Assembly: GCF_002095435.2 (NCBI RefSeq)
Contig: NZ_MJEJ02000041.1
Coordinates: forward strand, 109,280 to 173,279
DNA: 64,000 nt
DNA from: Williamsia sp. 1138
GTDB taxonomy: Bacteria; Actinomycetota; Actinomycetes; Mycobacteriales; Mycobacteriaceae
Direction: 5' to 3'
In this document: positions 34,923 to 43,564 of the stretch, one piece after another
Numbering within the stretch: the stretch's first letter is position 1
How the letters are laid out: each line of letters begins with the position of its first letter
Program-made: the position numbers and the translations under genes
Notes under the pieces: model-generated
Told to the model about the DNA's origin: nothing
Database searches by the model: none
The model's input: only the letters and a program-made list of their open reading frames with translations

Positions 34923-35410
34923 TGCATGACTTCCTGCGTAGCGAAATTCTTGAAGCGCGTCACATCGTCAGGAACGGTGCTGGCGCTGGTGTGCAGAGTC
35001 GGGTGTCTGTCGGTCATCTGACGTCGGTACGCAGCATCGACGTGTGTCGTCAGCGTGAGGATCCACGGAACAGTCTCGATCGACGTCTCCACTGTGCTGG
35101 TATCGAGTGTGGCCAGGATGTCGCGGGACAGCGCCTCGAGTTTCGCCGGGGTCACCCGGGCCGGATTGCCGGCGAAGGCCAAACACAACTCTCGGCACTG
35201 CGGTTCACCAAGACGTGTTAGGTCGTTCAGCATGTGCCACTGCCGCAGCAACAGGCGGGGCCCCGCATCGACCGTCGCGCTCGAACGCCGCGTTCGTCCC
35301 GAGAACGCCGCGTTGGCGAGTCGCTCCGCGTCGTGTCGAAACGCCAGAAACCGCGCCGGCGTCGCGCAGACCCGAATACAGCACTCCATGACAACCGCTT
35401 TCACGGCCAC
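34919..35410 (-). CDS. Protein of unknown function, first gene of the GreA-like operon
   Basis: This 163-residue helical protein begins MAVKAVVMECCIRVCATPARFLAFRHDAERLANAAF. An alternative ATG lies seven codons in. The middle contains LLLRQWHMLNDLTRLGEPQCRELCLAFAGN. Its stop overlaps the GreA-like start (ATGA). No family is recognised. Confidence 0.6.
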   Translation of the reverse strand: MAVKAVVMECCIRVCATPARFLAFRHDAERLANAAFSGRTRRSSATVDAGPRLLLRQWHMLNDLTRLGEPQCRELCLAFAGNPARVTPAKLEALSRDILATLDTSTVETSIETVPWILTLTTHVDAAYRRQMTDRHPTLHTSASTVPDDVTRFKNFATQEVMQ

Positions 35411-35648
35411 ACTCCTTTGTTTATCTGTTCCTCGGACTCTAGCCGGAAAAAAAATAAATGCCAGTCGATCCTCTCTGCAGGGGTTGCCCCGAAATCTACT
35501 GGGGAAGAAACGATGTCGAAATTCTGTGGTACGCGCTGAGGTCTGAGCGGAGCCGTCCGGGGGCAGGCTGGATTTTATTTATTCTTGGGCTATGGTCGGT
35601 CGGTGAGCGGTCCTTGCGGCCGCGATTGACCTATGGCATTGAGGGACG

Positions 35649-35762
35649 ATGGCAGAGAAGAATTCGAGCTCGAAGAAGAAGCGTCTAGCGATCAAGGAGA
35701 AGCGCGATCAGAAACGGGCAGTGGCGGAACGGACGATCGTGCGAAGGCGTAAGAATGCCTGA
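35649..35762 (+). CDS. 37-residue highly basic protein
   Basis: ATG at 35649 starts MAEKNSSSKKKRLAIKEKR, and the frame ends RRRKNA. Of 37 residues about 17 are Lys or Arg. It overlaps the next gene by 8 bases, which supports real translation. Such basic micropeptides usually bind nucleic acid. The upstream 35411-35648 is AT-richer (AAAAAAAATAAATG near 35450) and probably holds divergent promoters. Confidence 0.5.
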   Translation: MAEKNSSSKKKRLAIKEKRDQKRAVAERTIVRRRKNA

Positions 35763-36192
35763 CCCCGGTCGACGCAATTGGACACTCGCTCAGGTACTAG
35801 CTGCTTTACACGAGCATTTCTCGACCACGGCGCGCTTGGACCGTCGTGCGTCGCTGTTCTGTGTCGGCCACGAGGCCGGCATGCGCTTCGCCAGGATCTG
35901 CGTGCTTGACACATTGGCGTCGGAGGTCGGGCACACCGACGCCTCAATACCCAGAGGACGCTCCGATGGTCGACGTGAGCGGGCGAACCTGCAGGCCATC
36001 GGAGATCGGTTGACCAGTGCGCTCAGTACGGCCCCCAAGCGTGATCCCGAGTATGACGCGGGGTACAGAACGGGTGTGGAGTTGGCACTGCGCTACCTAG
36101 CTCTGGCTCACAGCACGCTCGACTTGGAAGCGGCCGCCGTCGACGGCACGTCGAACCGAAAAACGAAAGGCCCGCTGACGACCAGCTGCTGA
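35755..36192 (+). CDS. Helical protein of unknown function
   Basis: This 145-residue mostly helical protein begins MPDPGRRNWTLAQVLAALHEHF and later has DPEYDAGYRTGVELALRYLALAHSTLD. No motif or membrane segment is present. It is coupled to the 37-residue basic protein upstream by an 8-base overlap. Confidence 0.6.
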   Translation: MPDPGRRNWTLAQVLAALHEHFSTTARLDRRASLFCVGHEAGMRFARICVLDTLASEVGHTDASIPRGRSDGRRERANLQAIGDRLTSALSTAPKRDPEYDAGYRTGVELALRYLALAHSTLDLEAAAVDGTSNRKTKGPLTTSC

Positions 36193-36309
36193 GCGACGCG
36201 AGGCCCCATGAACGCTCTCGGTTACTGGTTGATGTCGCGGTGTGCTGAGGGGTCCGCTCGGGGACCCATACTGCGGATGCAGCGGCGTAGGGGACGGGAG
36301 CCTACGTCG

Positions 36310-36840
36310 TTACCGGCGGTCGGGATCGCCGTCCCAAATTATGTGTCCGTCCGCTCTGATGCGGGCGCCGGCTGCCGGTGAGTGTGGCGTGAGTCGTCCG
36401 GTATGCATGAGATGTTCAACGGGTGCGTTCCATCGCATCACGACGACGTCGGCCACGAGTCTGCGGTGGCATCGCCACCACACGCTTTCACTGCACATCA
36501 TCGCGGTGCGTCCCCCAGAATCGAGGAGTTCACGAACGGCGGCCGTGAACTCTGGTGTGCGGGTATGGGCTGCGTAGGCAGCGAACTGCTGTACTCGCCA
36601 CCAGGAATCCTCGACCACAGTATCGGCTGGGAGGCGACGCCGCCCTCCGAGTCGAGGATCGGTGCGGTATCTAATACCGCCCTGAGCCACCCACTGAGTC
36701 ATGGCATCGCTACCGACATCTGGATTGTGCCGACTACCCGGGAAACGACGAATATCAACAATCTCGTCAATCGAGGATTGCTGCAGCAGCGCCAGTAGTT
36801 CGTCTTTGTTCAGACGTCCGTGACCAACAGAAATCAGCAT
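36310..36840 (-). CDS. DUF488 family protein
   Basis: This 176-residue protein has the family hallmarks ISVGHGRLNKDELLALL, VDIRRFPGSRHNPDV and the Cys/Arg site MMCSESVWWRCHRRLVAD. DUF488 proteins occur near nucleic-acid processing and stress genes, and their activity is unknown. A second, shorter DUF488 gene lies at 50584 in the same island. Confidence 0.85.
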   Translation of the reverse strand: MLISVGHGRLNKDELLALLQQSSIDEIVDIRRFPGSRHNPDVGSDAMTQWVAQGGIRYRTDPRLGGRRRLPADTVVEDSWWRVQQFAAYAAHTRTPEFTAAVRELLDSGGRTAMMCSESVWWRCHRRLVADVVVMRWNAPVEHLMHTGRLTPHSPAAGARIRADGHIIWDGDPDRR

Positions 36841-36988
36841 GTTCTGGCACCTGTTTGTTCACGATGAGACCCTGACGTTACGACTCTGCCGGAGCGGAAT
36901 GCAGTGGGCAAGGGGGTTGTCCCATGCACCCTCACCCTGAGCTCGTGCTTCCTTGTCGAGGCGGTAGGCGGTTGTGACAGCCGGCGTA

Positions 36989-37411
36989 TCAACTCATCAG
37001 CACAATTCCGGTGGCCAATAGGCCCAGGACCTTGGCCACCTCGAGAGCGATATAAGCATGGTGTGCGTACGAGCGGGGTACGTCGTTCCCGGCAAGAACA
37101 AGGTTGGTTCGGCGCGTTAGCCGGGGCCGTACAAGGACTACTTGTATGGCGAGAATCGCTACCGTCACACCGGCCGTCACTGCTGTCGTTGCATCTGGAC
37201 GGTCGGTGACAAGTACGGCGACGAGCGCTAACGCGAGCACTACTTCAACCGTGTTCAATGCACGAAAAACCAGCCGGCCAATTCCAAGACCCGTTGGCAC
37301 GTCCACACCCGGCGCCCGGAATTTCAAGGGGGTTTCTAGGAACGAGATAGCCAACACCATGCCTAACCAGACAAAGACAATTGCTATCGCGAGGGATTGC
37401 TCGAGATTCAT
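36989..37411 (-). CDS. Four-helix membrane protein of unknown function
   Basis: ATG at 37411 is preferred (GGGAAGCG upstream) over 37429. The product, about 140 residues, has four membrane segments: AIAIVFVWLGMVLAISFLETP, VVLALALVAVLV, TAGVTVAILAIQVVLV and the C-terminal VLGLLATGIVLMS. Conserved polar spots inside helices (ETPLKFRAPG, HHAYIALE) suggest a small family resembling heme/copper membrane proteins, but none is assigned. Confidence 0.65.
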   Translation of the reverse strand: MNLEQSLAIAIVFVWLGMVLAISFLETPLKFRAPGVDVPTGLGIGRLVFRALNTVEVVLALALVAVLVTDRPDATTAVTAGVTVAILAIQVVLVRPRLTRRTNLVLAGNDVPRSYAHHAYIALEVAKVLGLLATGIVLMS

Positions 37412-37539
37412 GACGGTGACGCTTCCCATTGTCGAGGCATTCTCACCTGTGCCAGAGGGTGGACGACCGCGTGATGGCCTTCCTCGTCACGAGGTGAACT
37501 CGTCCAGTGAGCTTCTTCGCCGGCGTTCGTGTACTCCGG

Positions 37540-38169
37540 CTACACATCATCGTTCACATCCCCGACCGCTGCGCAGAGATGGACGTTGCCGTCTGCGAGG
37601 CGGTAGGTGAGACCAATGATCCCTATGTCACCATCGGCCACACCTGCAGAAATTATTTTGCTGCGTTCCATCAGTAACTTGCCGGTTTCTTGGACATGGC
37701 GGGCCTCGAACTCGTCGACAGTGGTGAGGCCTTCACTCCGGCCCAGCAGAATGCTCGGTGTGACGCGTTCGACCAGGTCGCGAATATGACCGCCGGCGAT
37801 GTCCAAGTTATCGAGGGCGACGAGTGCTGCTTCGACCGCACCGCAGCTGTCGTGCCCGAGGATCACGATCAGAGGTACGTCGAGGATGTCTACGGCGTAC
37901 TCGATCGAACCCAGCACAGAACTGTCGATGACATGTCCAGCAGTGCGGACTACAAATACAGCACCTAGTCCCTGGTCGAAGATGATCTCAGCAGCTACCC
38001 GGGAATCTGCGCATCCGAATATGACCGCTTTAGGGTGTTGTCCGTGAGCCAGTCGCTCACGATCACCGATGTCTTGGCTGGGATGATGCGGGCGTCCAGC
38101 GACGAATCTGTTATTGCCCTCGCGTAACTGTGCCCACGCATCCGCCGGTGCCAATGCTGCCACGTTCAT
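37540..38169 (-). CDS. Beta-class carbonic anhydrase
   Basis: This 209-residue beta-CA has zinc ligands Cys53 (CADSR, with the Asp55-Arg57 dyad), His106 and Cys109 (GHDSCGA). It interconverts CO2 and bicarbonate in the cytosol. It lies in the same direction as the slipin gene upstream (116 bases apart). Length and motif order are normal, so it should be active. Confidence 0.94.
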   Translation of the reverse strand: MNVAALAPADAWAQLREGNNRFVAGRPHHPSQDIGDRERLAHGQHPKAVIFGCADSRVAAEIIFDQGLGAVFVVRTAGHVIDSSVLGSIEYAVDILDVPLIVILGHDSCGAVEAALVALDNLDIAGGHIRDLVERVTPSILLGRSEGLTTVDEFEARHVQETGKLLMERSKIISAGVADGDIGIIGLTYRLADGNVHLCAAVGDVNDDV

Positions 38170-38285
38170 ACCGAAGCCTCACTGTGCGTCATAGAATTGA
38201 ACCTCTCCTTGTGCCGCCGCCGGGTGGGATGTCCGGACGATAACGACGTGTTGTACGTCAGTCGTAGTTTTACGTTGTCAGGTCT

Positions 38286-39155
38286 TCAGGTGACGTAGCA
38301 CCGCGCCTGATATTCGGCTGGGGCGCTGTTGGTCCTGGGCACAATCGCCCCATCTGGATTGGGCGGCTGTGTGGTGGGCGGGTCCTCAGGTGGGGTCGCA
38401 CGTTCGAGAAACCGCAGCAGCTCCACCGGGAACGGAAGTACCAACGTCGAATTCTTCTCGGCAGCAACTTCTACCACGGTTTGCAACAGGCGAAGCTGTA
38501 ATGCTGCGGGATGCTCAGTCATCGCTTCGGCGGCCTGCGCCAACTTTGCCGATGCTTGGAGTTCGCCATCGGCGGTGATCACTCGTGCCCGCCGCTCTCG
38601 TTCGGCTTCAGCCTGTCTGGACATCGAGCGCTTCATCGAATCGGGGAGCACGACATCTTTGATCTCGACCCGGTCGATGTGGACGCCCCATCCAAGGGCC
38701 GGGCTGTCGATCATCAACTCGAGGCCCTCGTTGAGGCGCTCGCGGTTCGATAACAGGTCGTCGAGGTCACTTTTACCAATGATGGAACGTAGGGACGTCT
38801 GGGCGACTTGACCGATAGCGGAGATGTAGTCTTGCACATCCACGGCCGCGCGTACGGGGTCAGAAACGTTGAAGTAGACCACAGCGTCCACTCGGACGGT
38901 GACGTTGTCACGGGTGATCCCATCCTGGGCCGGGACCGGCATGGTGACGATCTGCATGCTCACCTTCTCCAGGCGGTCGACAATGGGAATCAGCGTGACC
39001 AGGCCAGGAGCACGAACGTCAGGCATCACTCTGCCGAGTCGAAACACGACTCCCTGCTCGTACTGCTTGATGACGCGCACGCTCATCGCCGCCAACAACG
39101 CGGCGAGGCCGCCTATCGCGGCGAGTGCATACAGAAGTATTGCGATCATTGCCAA
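38286..39155 (-). CDS. SPFH/band 7 protein (slipin/stomatin-like)
   Basis: This 289-residue protein has one N-terminal membrane segment and a slipin-type SPFH domain (IKQYEQGVVFRLGRVMPDVRAPGLVTLIPIVDRLEKV, then GITRDNVTVRVDAVVYFNV and RVEIKDVVLPDSMKRSMSRQAEAERERRARVI). The tail is Pro-rich. Such proteins form membrane rings that organise proteases or microdomains. It is divergent from a MarR gene and may share its operators. Confidence 0.9.
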   Translation of the reverse strand: MAMIAILLYALAAIGGLAALLAAMSVRVIKQYEQGVVFRLGRVMPDVRAPGLVTLIPIVDRLEKVSMQIVTMPVPAQDGITRDNVTVRVDAVVYFNVSDPVRAAVDVQDYISAIGQVAQTSLRSIIGKSDLDDLLSNRERLNEGLELMIDSPALGWGVHIDRVEIKDVVLPDSMKRSMSRQAEAERERRARVITADGELQASAKLAQAAEAMTEHPAALQLRLLQTVVEVAAEKNSTLVLPFPVELLRFLERATPPEDPPTTQPPNPDGAIVPRTNSAPAEYQARCYVT

Positions 39156-39301
39156 CTCCTACCTAGTCAGTGGCGTCCCTGTTCCACCTGGGGAGCCGCA
39201 GCAGCCAGGTAACGAGGATTACGCGACCTGCGGCGGCGCGCGCCGCCTGACGGTCGTCTGTCGTACCTGTCAACCGGTCAGCACTTCAGCGTGACAGGTA
39301 C

Positions 39302-39314
39302 ATCGTAACACGAT
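39302..39314. promoter_or_regulatory. MarR operator candidate 1
   Basis: ATCGTAACACGAT has perfect 5-bp arms around AAC. Its reverse complement, extended by one base (T-ATCGTGTTACGAT), differs by one base from the site at 39444. The pair sits between the divergent slipin and MarR genes. Confidence 0.55.
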
Positions 39315-39443
39315 AGAAATTAGTTTCGACCTACCTGGCGGCAGGGCGGGGTGGGGTGTTGAGCGAACGACGAATGCGCCGTGCAGCGGCTTATTTGAGC
39401 CTCGACTTATTTAGACAGCGCGGAATGCTAGCCCCCGAGCTGT

Positions 39444-39456
39444 ATCGTGTAACGAT
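39444..39456. promoter_or_regulatory. MarR operator candidate 2
   Basis: ATCGTGTAACGAT has perfect 5-bp arms and lies 16 bases before the MarR start. It nearly repeats the element at 39302-39314 in inverted orientation, so autoregulation of the MarR gene and control of the slipin gene are likely. Confidence 0.6.
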
Positions 39457-39471
39457 GGAAGTGAGGTGACT

Positions 39472-39936
39472 GTGAGTGAAATGATGACCCCTGACGACGA
39501 TGCTTGTAGGGATGGTGAGCACGACCCAGAGCCGCTATCGAAGCGGGAGTTTGAGGCGCTGGCGCGCTTCCGGTTTGGCATCCGGCGCTACTTGCGGTTC
39601 AGTGAGGAAGCGGTTCGGGCTCATGGAATTGCGCCTCAGCAGTACCAGATGATGTTGGCGCTCAAGGGTTACCCCGATCGGGAATGGGCGAGCATAGCTG
39701 AGCTCTCCGATCGCTTGCAGCTGCGTCATCACAGTGTGGTGGAACTGGTGAACCGGGCGCAGAAGCAGCAGCTTGTGGAGCGGGCAGTCCATCCGGACGA
39801 CGCCCGCATGGTGCGGGTCGAGCTCACTGAACAAGGCCAACGGATTTTGGCACGTCTGAGTGCGATGCATCGAGACGAACTCAAACACCTCGGGTCGATG
39901 CTGACGTTGCCGACGTGGGACGACCGTGGGCGGTAG
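39472..39936 (+). CDS. MarR-family transcriptional regulator
   Basis: GTG at 39472 follows GGAAGTGAGG and gives 154 residues. The winged helix-turn-helix is clear (WASIAELSDRLQLRHHSVVELVNRAQKQQLVERAVHPDDARMVRVELTEQGQRIL). It precedes the flavin oxidoreductase gene by 84 bases. Two matched palindromes flank its promoter. Confidence 0.88.
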   Translation: MSEMMTPDDDACRDGEHDPEPLSKREFEALARFRFGIRRYLRFSEEAVRAHGIAPQQYQMMLALKGYPDREWASIAELSDRLQLRHHSVVELVNRAQKQQLVERAVHPDDARMVRVELTEQGQRILARLSAMHRDELKHLGSMLTLPTWDDRGR

Positions 39937-40020
39937 GTGAGACATGTCGCTACAGCGAGGTCGGTCACTGTGCATGGTTGGGAACGCTCCGTTTTGGAGT
40001 TCTGTAGTGGAAGGCTGACG

Positions 40021-41090
40021 ATGACATCGACCGAGAATTGCGGGAACGTCCTTGCGGATCTGCCCATTCCGATCGTCGGTGCGCCCATGGCCGGCGGGCT
40101 ACAACAGTCGATCTGGTGACCGCCGTCTCTGGCGCTGGCGCGTTGGGCTTCCTCGCGGGGGCAACGATCAGTCCCGCGGCGATACGCTACGCCGTCGCCG
40201 GGGTCCGCGATCGTGGAGTGGAGCGGTTCGGCGTGAATGTTTTTGTCCCCGAACCAGGCTTCACACCTGACTACGCTGCCCTGCGCGCCTATCGTCATCG
40301 CTTGAGCCCTGTAGCCGCCGCTCTGGGCGCACAGGTGCCCGACGTGGTGGACGGTGTCAATGACTATGCGGCCAAAGTCGACGTCCTCGTTGAATCACGG
40401 GTGCCGTGGGTGTCGTTTACCTTCGGGCTACCCCGTATGGTCGACGTGGCTCGCCTCAAGGAGGTGCACGCGCAGGTGGTGGTGACCGTCACCTCGCCGC
40501 ACGACGCGCGCGACGCGGCAGATCGAGGAGCTGACTACCTCGTAGTGCAAGGCCCCTTAGCGGGCGGGCATCGGTCAACATTTTCCGTTGGTGCGGAACC
40601 GCCCGACATCGAACTGCGCGTGCTCCTCGACAAAGTGTCACAGGTGACGAGTCTGCCGCTGATTGCCGCCGGGGGAGTCTCAACCGGCGCCGACGTCGCA
40701 CAATTGCTCAACGCAGGTGCTTCAGCGGTCGCCGTCGGAACCCTGCTGTTGCGCTGTCCCGAAGCTGGGACCCATCCCGTTCGTCGCGACGCTTTGGCCG
40801 ACCCCCGGTTCAGTGCAACGGTCGTGACGAGGGCGTTTTCCGGCCGACCAGCGCGAGGGTTGTCGAATCTTTTCCACCGCGAGTTCAATCGTTACGCACC
40901 CGCGGCCTACCCAGAGGTCAACGCGATGACCGGACCGCTACGAGAGGCCGCGATGCACGCCGCCAATGCAGACATGACCAATGTGTGGGCCGGTGCGGGC
41001 TATCGATCAGCCCGCACCGACCCCGCCGCCGACGTCATCAAGCGACTGTGGGACGAGGCGCAAAGCCACCTCGCCAATCCCGGCAGCTAA
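40021..41090 (+). CDS. NAD(P)H-dependent flavin oxidoreductase/nitronate monooxygenase family, frameshifted
   Basis: The ATG at 40021 encodes MTSTENCGNVLADLPIPIVGAPMAGG, after which the frame runs out. The continuation ATTVDLVTAVSGAGALGFLAG lies one frame back, so a single G was apparently lost from the run at 40097-40099. The rest is an intact FMN TIM barrel with DYLVVQGPLAGGHRS and IAAGGVSTGADVAQLLNAGASAVAVGT. Family members oxidise nitronates or reduce quinones with FMN. Restored length is about 356 residues. Confidence 0.8.
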
Positions 41091-41162
41091 ATGCCAGAGG
41101 CACATCAGCGGCCCTTCTGGAGCGAGGCGGGTGCGGGAATGCTGTAGCCGTAGCCAAACGTA

Positions 41163-41191
41163 TTGCACTGTGCAAGACTTGCACTATGCAA
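41163..41191. promoter_or_regulatory. Tandem MarR operators over the start codon
   Basis: Two 13-bp elements lie 16 bases apart: TTGCACTGTGCAA (41163-41175, perfect arms TTGCAC/GTGCAA) and TTGCACTATGCAA (41179-41191, one mismatch). The MarR ATG at 41186 lies inside the second. A start codon inside the operator implies a leaderless or very short-leader transcript shut off by its own product. Confidence 0.65.
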
Positions 41192-41671
41192 GAGAATGCT
41201 GTTTCTGCACCCGTCACCGAAGGCGACCTCGACGTATTCGAAGTGGCTACCCGCGACCTGATCGGTGTCGCGCTGCGCAGCCTCACCGCGATCAACGATG
41301 TGCTCACTTTGCCGCAGTTTCGATTAATGCTGGTCTTGCATGAGCAACGCGCGCTTCCCTCCACCCACGTGGCCCAAGCTCTGGGATTGGCGGGTTCTTC
41401 TGTGACCAGGATGGCCGACAAGCTCTGCGCAGCAGGCTACGTCGAGCGCGGGAATGAGCCTTCGCACCGGAGTGTGGTGACATTGAGCTTGACCACCCGC
41501 GGTCATGCTGTGGTGCGCGAGGCTGTCGCTGATCGACGGCGTGAACTGGCGCAGTTGCTCGAGCGGCTGGATCCACAGACACGCGCAGCGTGCGTCGCCG
41601 GGCTGCGTGAGTTGCATTTCCACGCCGGCGACGAGTACACCATTGGTACGCAGAGCCCGGTGCCGCTATGA
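41186..41671 (+). CDS. MarR-family regulator of the siroheme reductase-metH operon
   Basis: ATG at 41186 gives 161 residues with a MarR winged helix-turn-helix (LPSTHVAQALGLAGSSVTRMADKLCAAGYVERGNEPSHRSVVTLSLTTRGHAVV). The longer upstream frame is rejected because it lacks a ribosome site and runs across the operators. Its stop overlaps the reductase start (ATGA), so it heads the operon and is probably its own repressor. The ligand is unknown; an oxidant or thiol-reactive signal would fit (inference). Confidence 0.85.
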   Translation: MQENAVSAPVTEGDLDVFEVATRDLIGVALRSLTAINDVLTLPQFRLMLVLHEQRALPSTHVAQALGLAGSSVTRMADKLCAAGYVERGNEPSHRSVVTLSLTTRGHAVVREAVADRRRELAQLLERLDPQTRAACVAGLRELHFHAGDEYTIGTQSPVPL

Positions 41672-43361
41672 CTGCAGGAGCGACTCCTCGAGCGCGTCCC
41701 CGAGCAGTCCGCACTCGCAGTGAGGGGCAGTGGGCTCATGGGTATCGTGAACCGCTGAACTCCACCGAACGGTTCAAACGCGGCAGCGACGGCCTCGATG
41801 TTCGCGATCGCATCATCGGTGTGTATGCGCGCAACGGGTTCGCCTCCATTGATCCTTCTGATCTGCGTGGCCGTTTTCGGTGGTACGGCTTGTATACCCA
41901 GCGGCGCCCAGGGATCGAGGGAGGCAGGACAGCCAAGCTCGACGCCGAGGACCTCGAGGACAGCTACTTCATGCTTCGGGTTCGCATTGCCGGCGGTCAA
42001 CTGTCGACCGCCCAAATGCGGGTCATCGGTGAACTGTCGCGGCAGTACGCCCGAAACACTGCCGACATCACCAACCGGCAGAACATACAGTTCCATTGGG
42101 TACGCATTGAAGACGTCCCGGCGATCTGGGAACAGTTGGAGTCGGTGGGGCTCTCGACCATCGAAGCCTGCGGGGACACGCCCCGGAACATGCTCGGCTG
42201 CCCGGTCGCCGGCATCGCTGCCGACGAGGTGATCGACGGCACACCATCGCTCAACGCACTGGCCCCGTTCGTCGGCGACCCCGCCTTCTCCAATTTGCCG
42301 CGCAAGTACAAAACCGCCATCTCCGGATGTTCCCGGCACTGCACCATTCACGAGATCAACGATGTCGCGTTTGTAGGAGTTTTTGGGCCAGAAGGGCAAC
42401 GAGGTTTTGATCGGTGGGTGGGCGGGGGCCTGTCCACCAACCCCATGTATGCCCAGCGGCTCGGAGTGTTCGTCCCGCCAGAGCAAGTACCTGCAGTCTG
42501 GGTGGCTGTCACGTCCTTGTTCCGTGACTACGGTTACCGTCGCGCACGGGCCAAAGCGCGCCTGAAGTTCCTGCTCGCGGACTGGGGAACCGAGAAGTTC
42601 CGCACCGTTCTGCAGGAGGAATTCCTTGGGTTCACTCTTGCGGAAGGGCCGGCAGCTGCACCACCCAGCACCCTGCGACGCGACCATGTCGGTATACACC
42701 CGCAAAAAGACGGCCGGTTCTACGTGGGTGTGACACCGAGCGTGGGACGCACATCAGGCGACATGTTGACGCGAGTTGGTGAGCTGGCAGAACGCTACGG
42801 CTCCCAGCGGGTACGCACCACGATCGACCAAAAACTAATCATCCTCGACGTACCAGAAGCACACACCACTCCACTTGCCGAGGAACTCGAAAAGCTGGGA
42901 CTGTCGGCTAATCCCAGCGTCTTTCGCCGGCACACCATGGCGTGCACCGGTATCGAGTTCTGCAAACTCGCGATCGTCAACACCAAAGACCGCGCGGAAC
43001 AGATCATCGCTGAACTCGAACGTCGGCTACCTGACTTTGAGGTACCGGTCACCATCAATGTCAACGGGTGCCCCAACTCCTGTGCCCGAATACAAACCGC
43101 CGACATCGGCCTGCGGGGGCAGATCATCACCACCGATACCGGCCAGCACGTCGAGGGGTTCCACGTGCAACTGGGAGGCGGTCTCTCCGCCGACGTCGGC
43201 TTCGGACGGAAAGTACGCGGCCTCAAACTGACTGCCGACGACCTACCGAGCTATATCGAACACCTTCTCCAGACGTATCAAAAGAATTGCTTACTGCTGA
43301 GACTTTCGCTGCATGGGTTCGGCGGGTTGACGAATCGACTCTTACCCCGGCACCGCGATGA
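41668..43361 (+). CDS. Ferredoxin-dependent siroheme sulfite/nitrite reductase, frameshifted near the C-terminus
   Basis: The siroheme/[4Fe-4S] ligands are Cys426 and Cys432 (ACTGIEFC) and Cys468 and Cys472 (NGCPNSC). Two ferrodoxin-like half-domains and the NRQNIQFHWV block are present. The frame should end ELLTAETFAAWVRRVDESTLTPAPR at 43361, but this lies one frame back. One A was probably lost from the A-run at 43280-43283. Restored length is about 564 residues, normal for SirA/NirA. It reduces sulfite to sulfide or nitrite to ammonium; the choice is not decidable here. The next gene overlaps its stop. Confidence 0.85.
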
Positions 43362-43564
43362 AGTCACACCACAAGGTCAACCCGGACATGGAGTTCTTCT
43401 ACTGCCCCTATTGCGGCGAACAAGATCTCTACCCCCGCGAGGACCGGGGATGGGAATGTCACCAGTGTCAACGTGCTTTCACCCTCACATTGACAGCCAC
43501 CCGACTGGCCGACCGGCCACACACTATTGCGCCGCCCACCCGCCAGGAGCCCACTCTGCCATGA
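43358..43564 (+). CDS. Small zinc-ribbon protein
   Basis: This 68-residue protein has one zinc ribbon (FYCPYCGEQDLYPREDRGWECHQCQRAF: C-x2-C and C-x2-C). Its ATG overlaps the reductase stop and its stop overlaps the metH start (both ATGA). A similar small Cys-rich protein often accompanies actinobacterial sulfite reductase operons. A role in metal or sulfur delivery is an inference. Confidence 0.75.
   Translation: MKSHHKVNPDMEFFYCPYCGEQDLYPREDRGWECHQCQRAFTLTLTATRLADRPHTIAPPTRQEPTLP

Noticed and set aside
35512..35538. Possible cysteine-containing leader peptide MSKFCGTR
   Set aside because: No sulfur gene follows, only one Cys codon is present, and no attenuator structure was seen.
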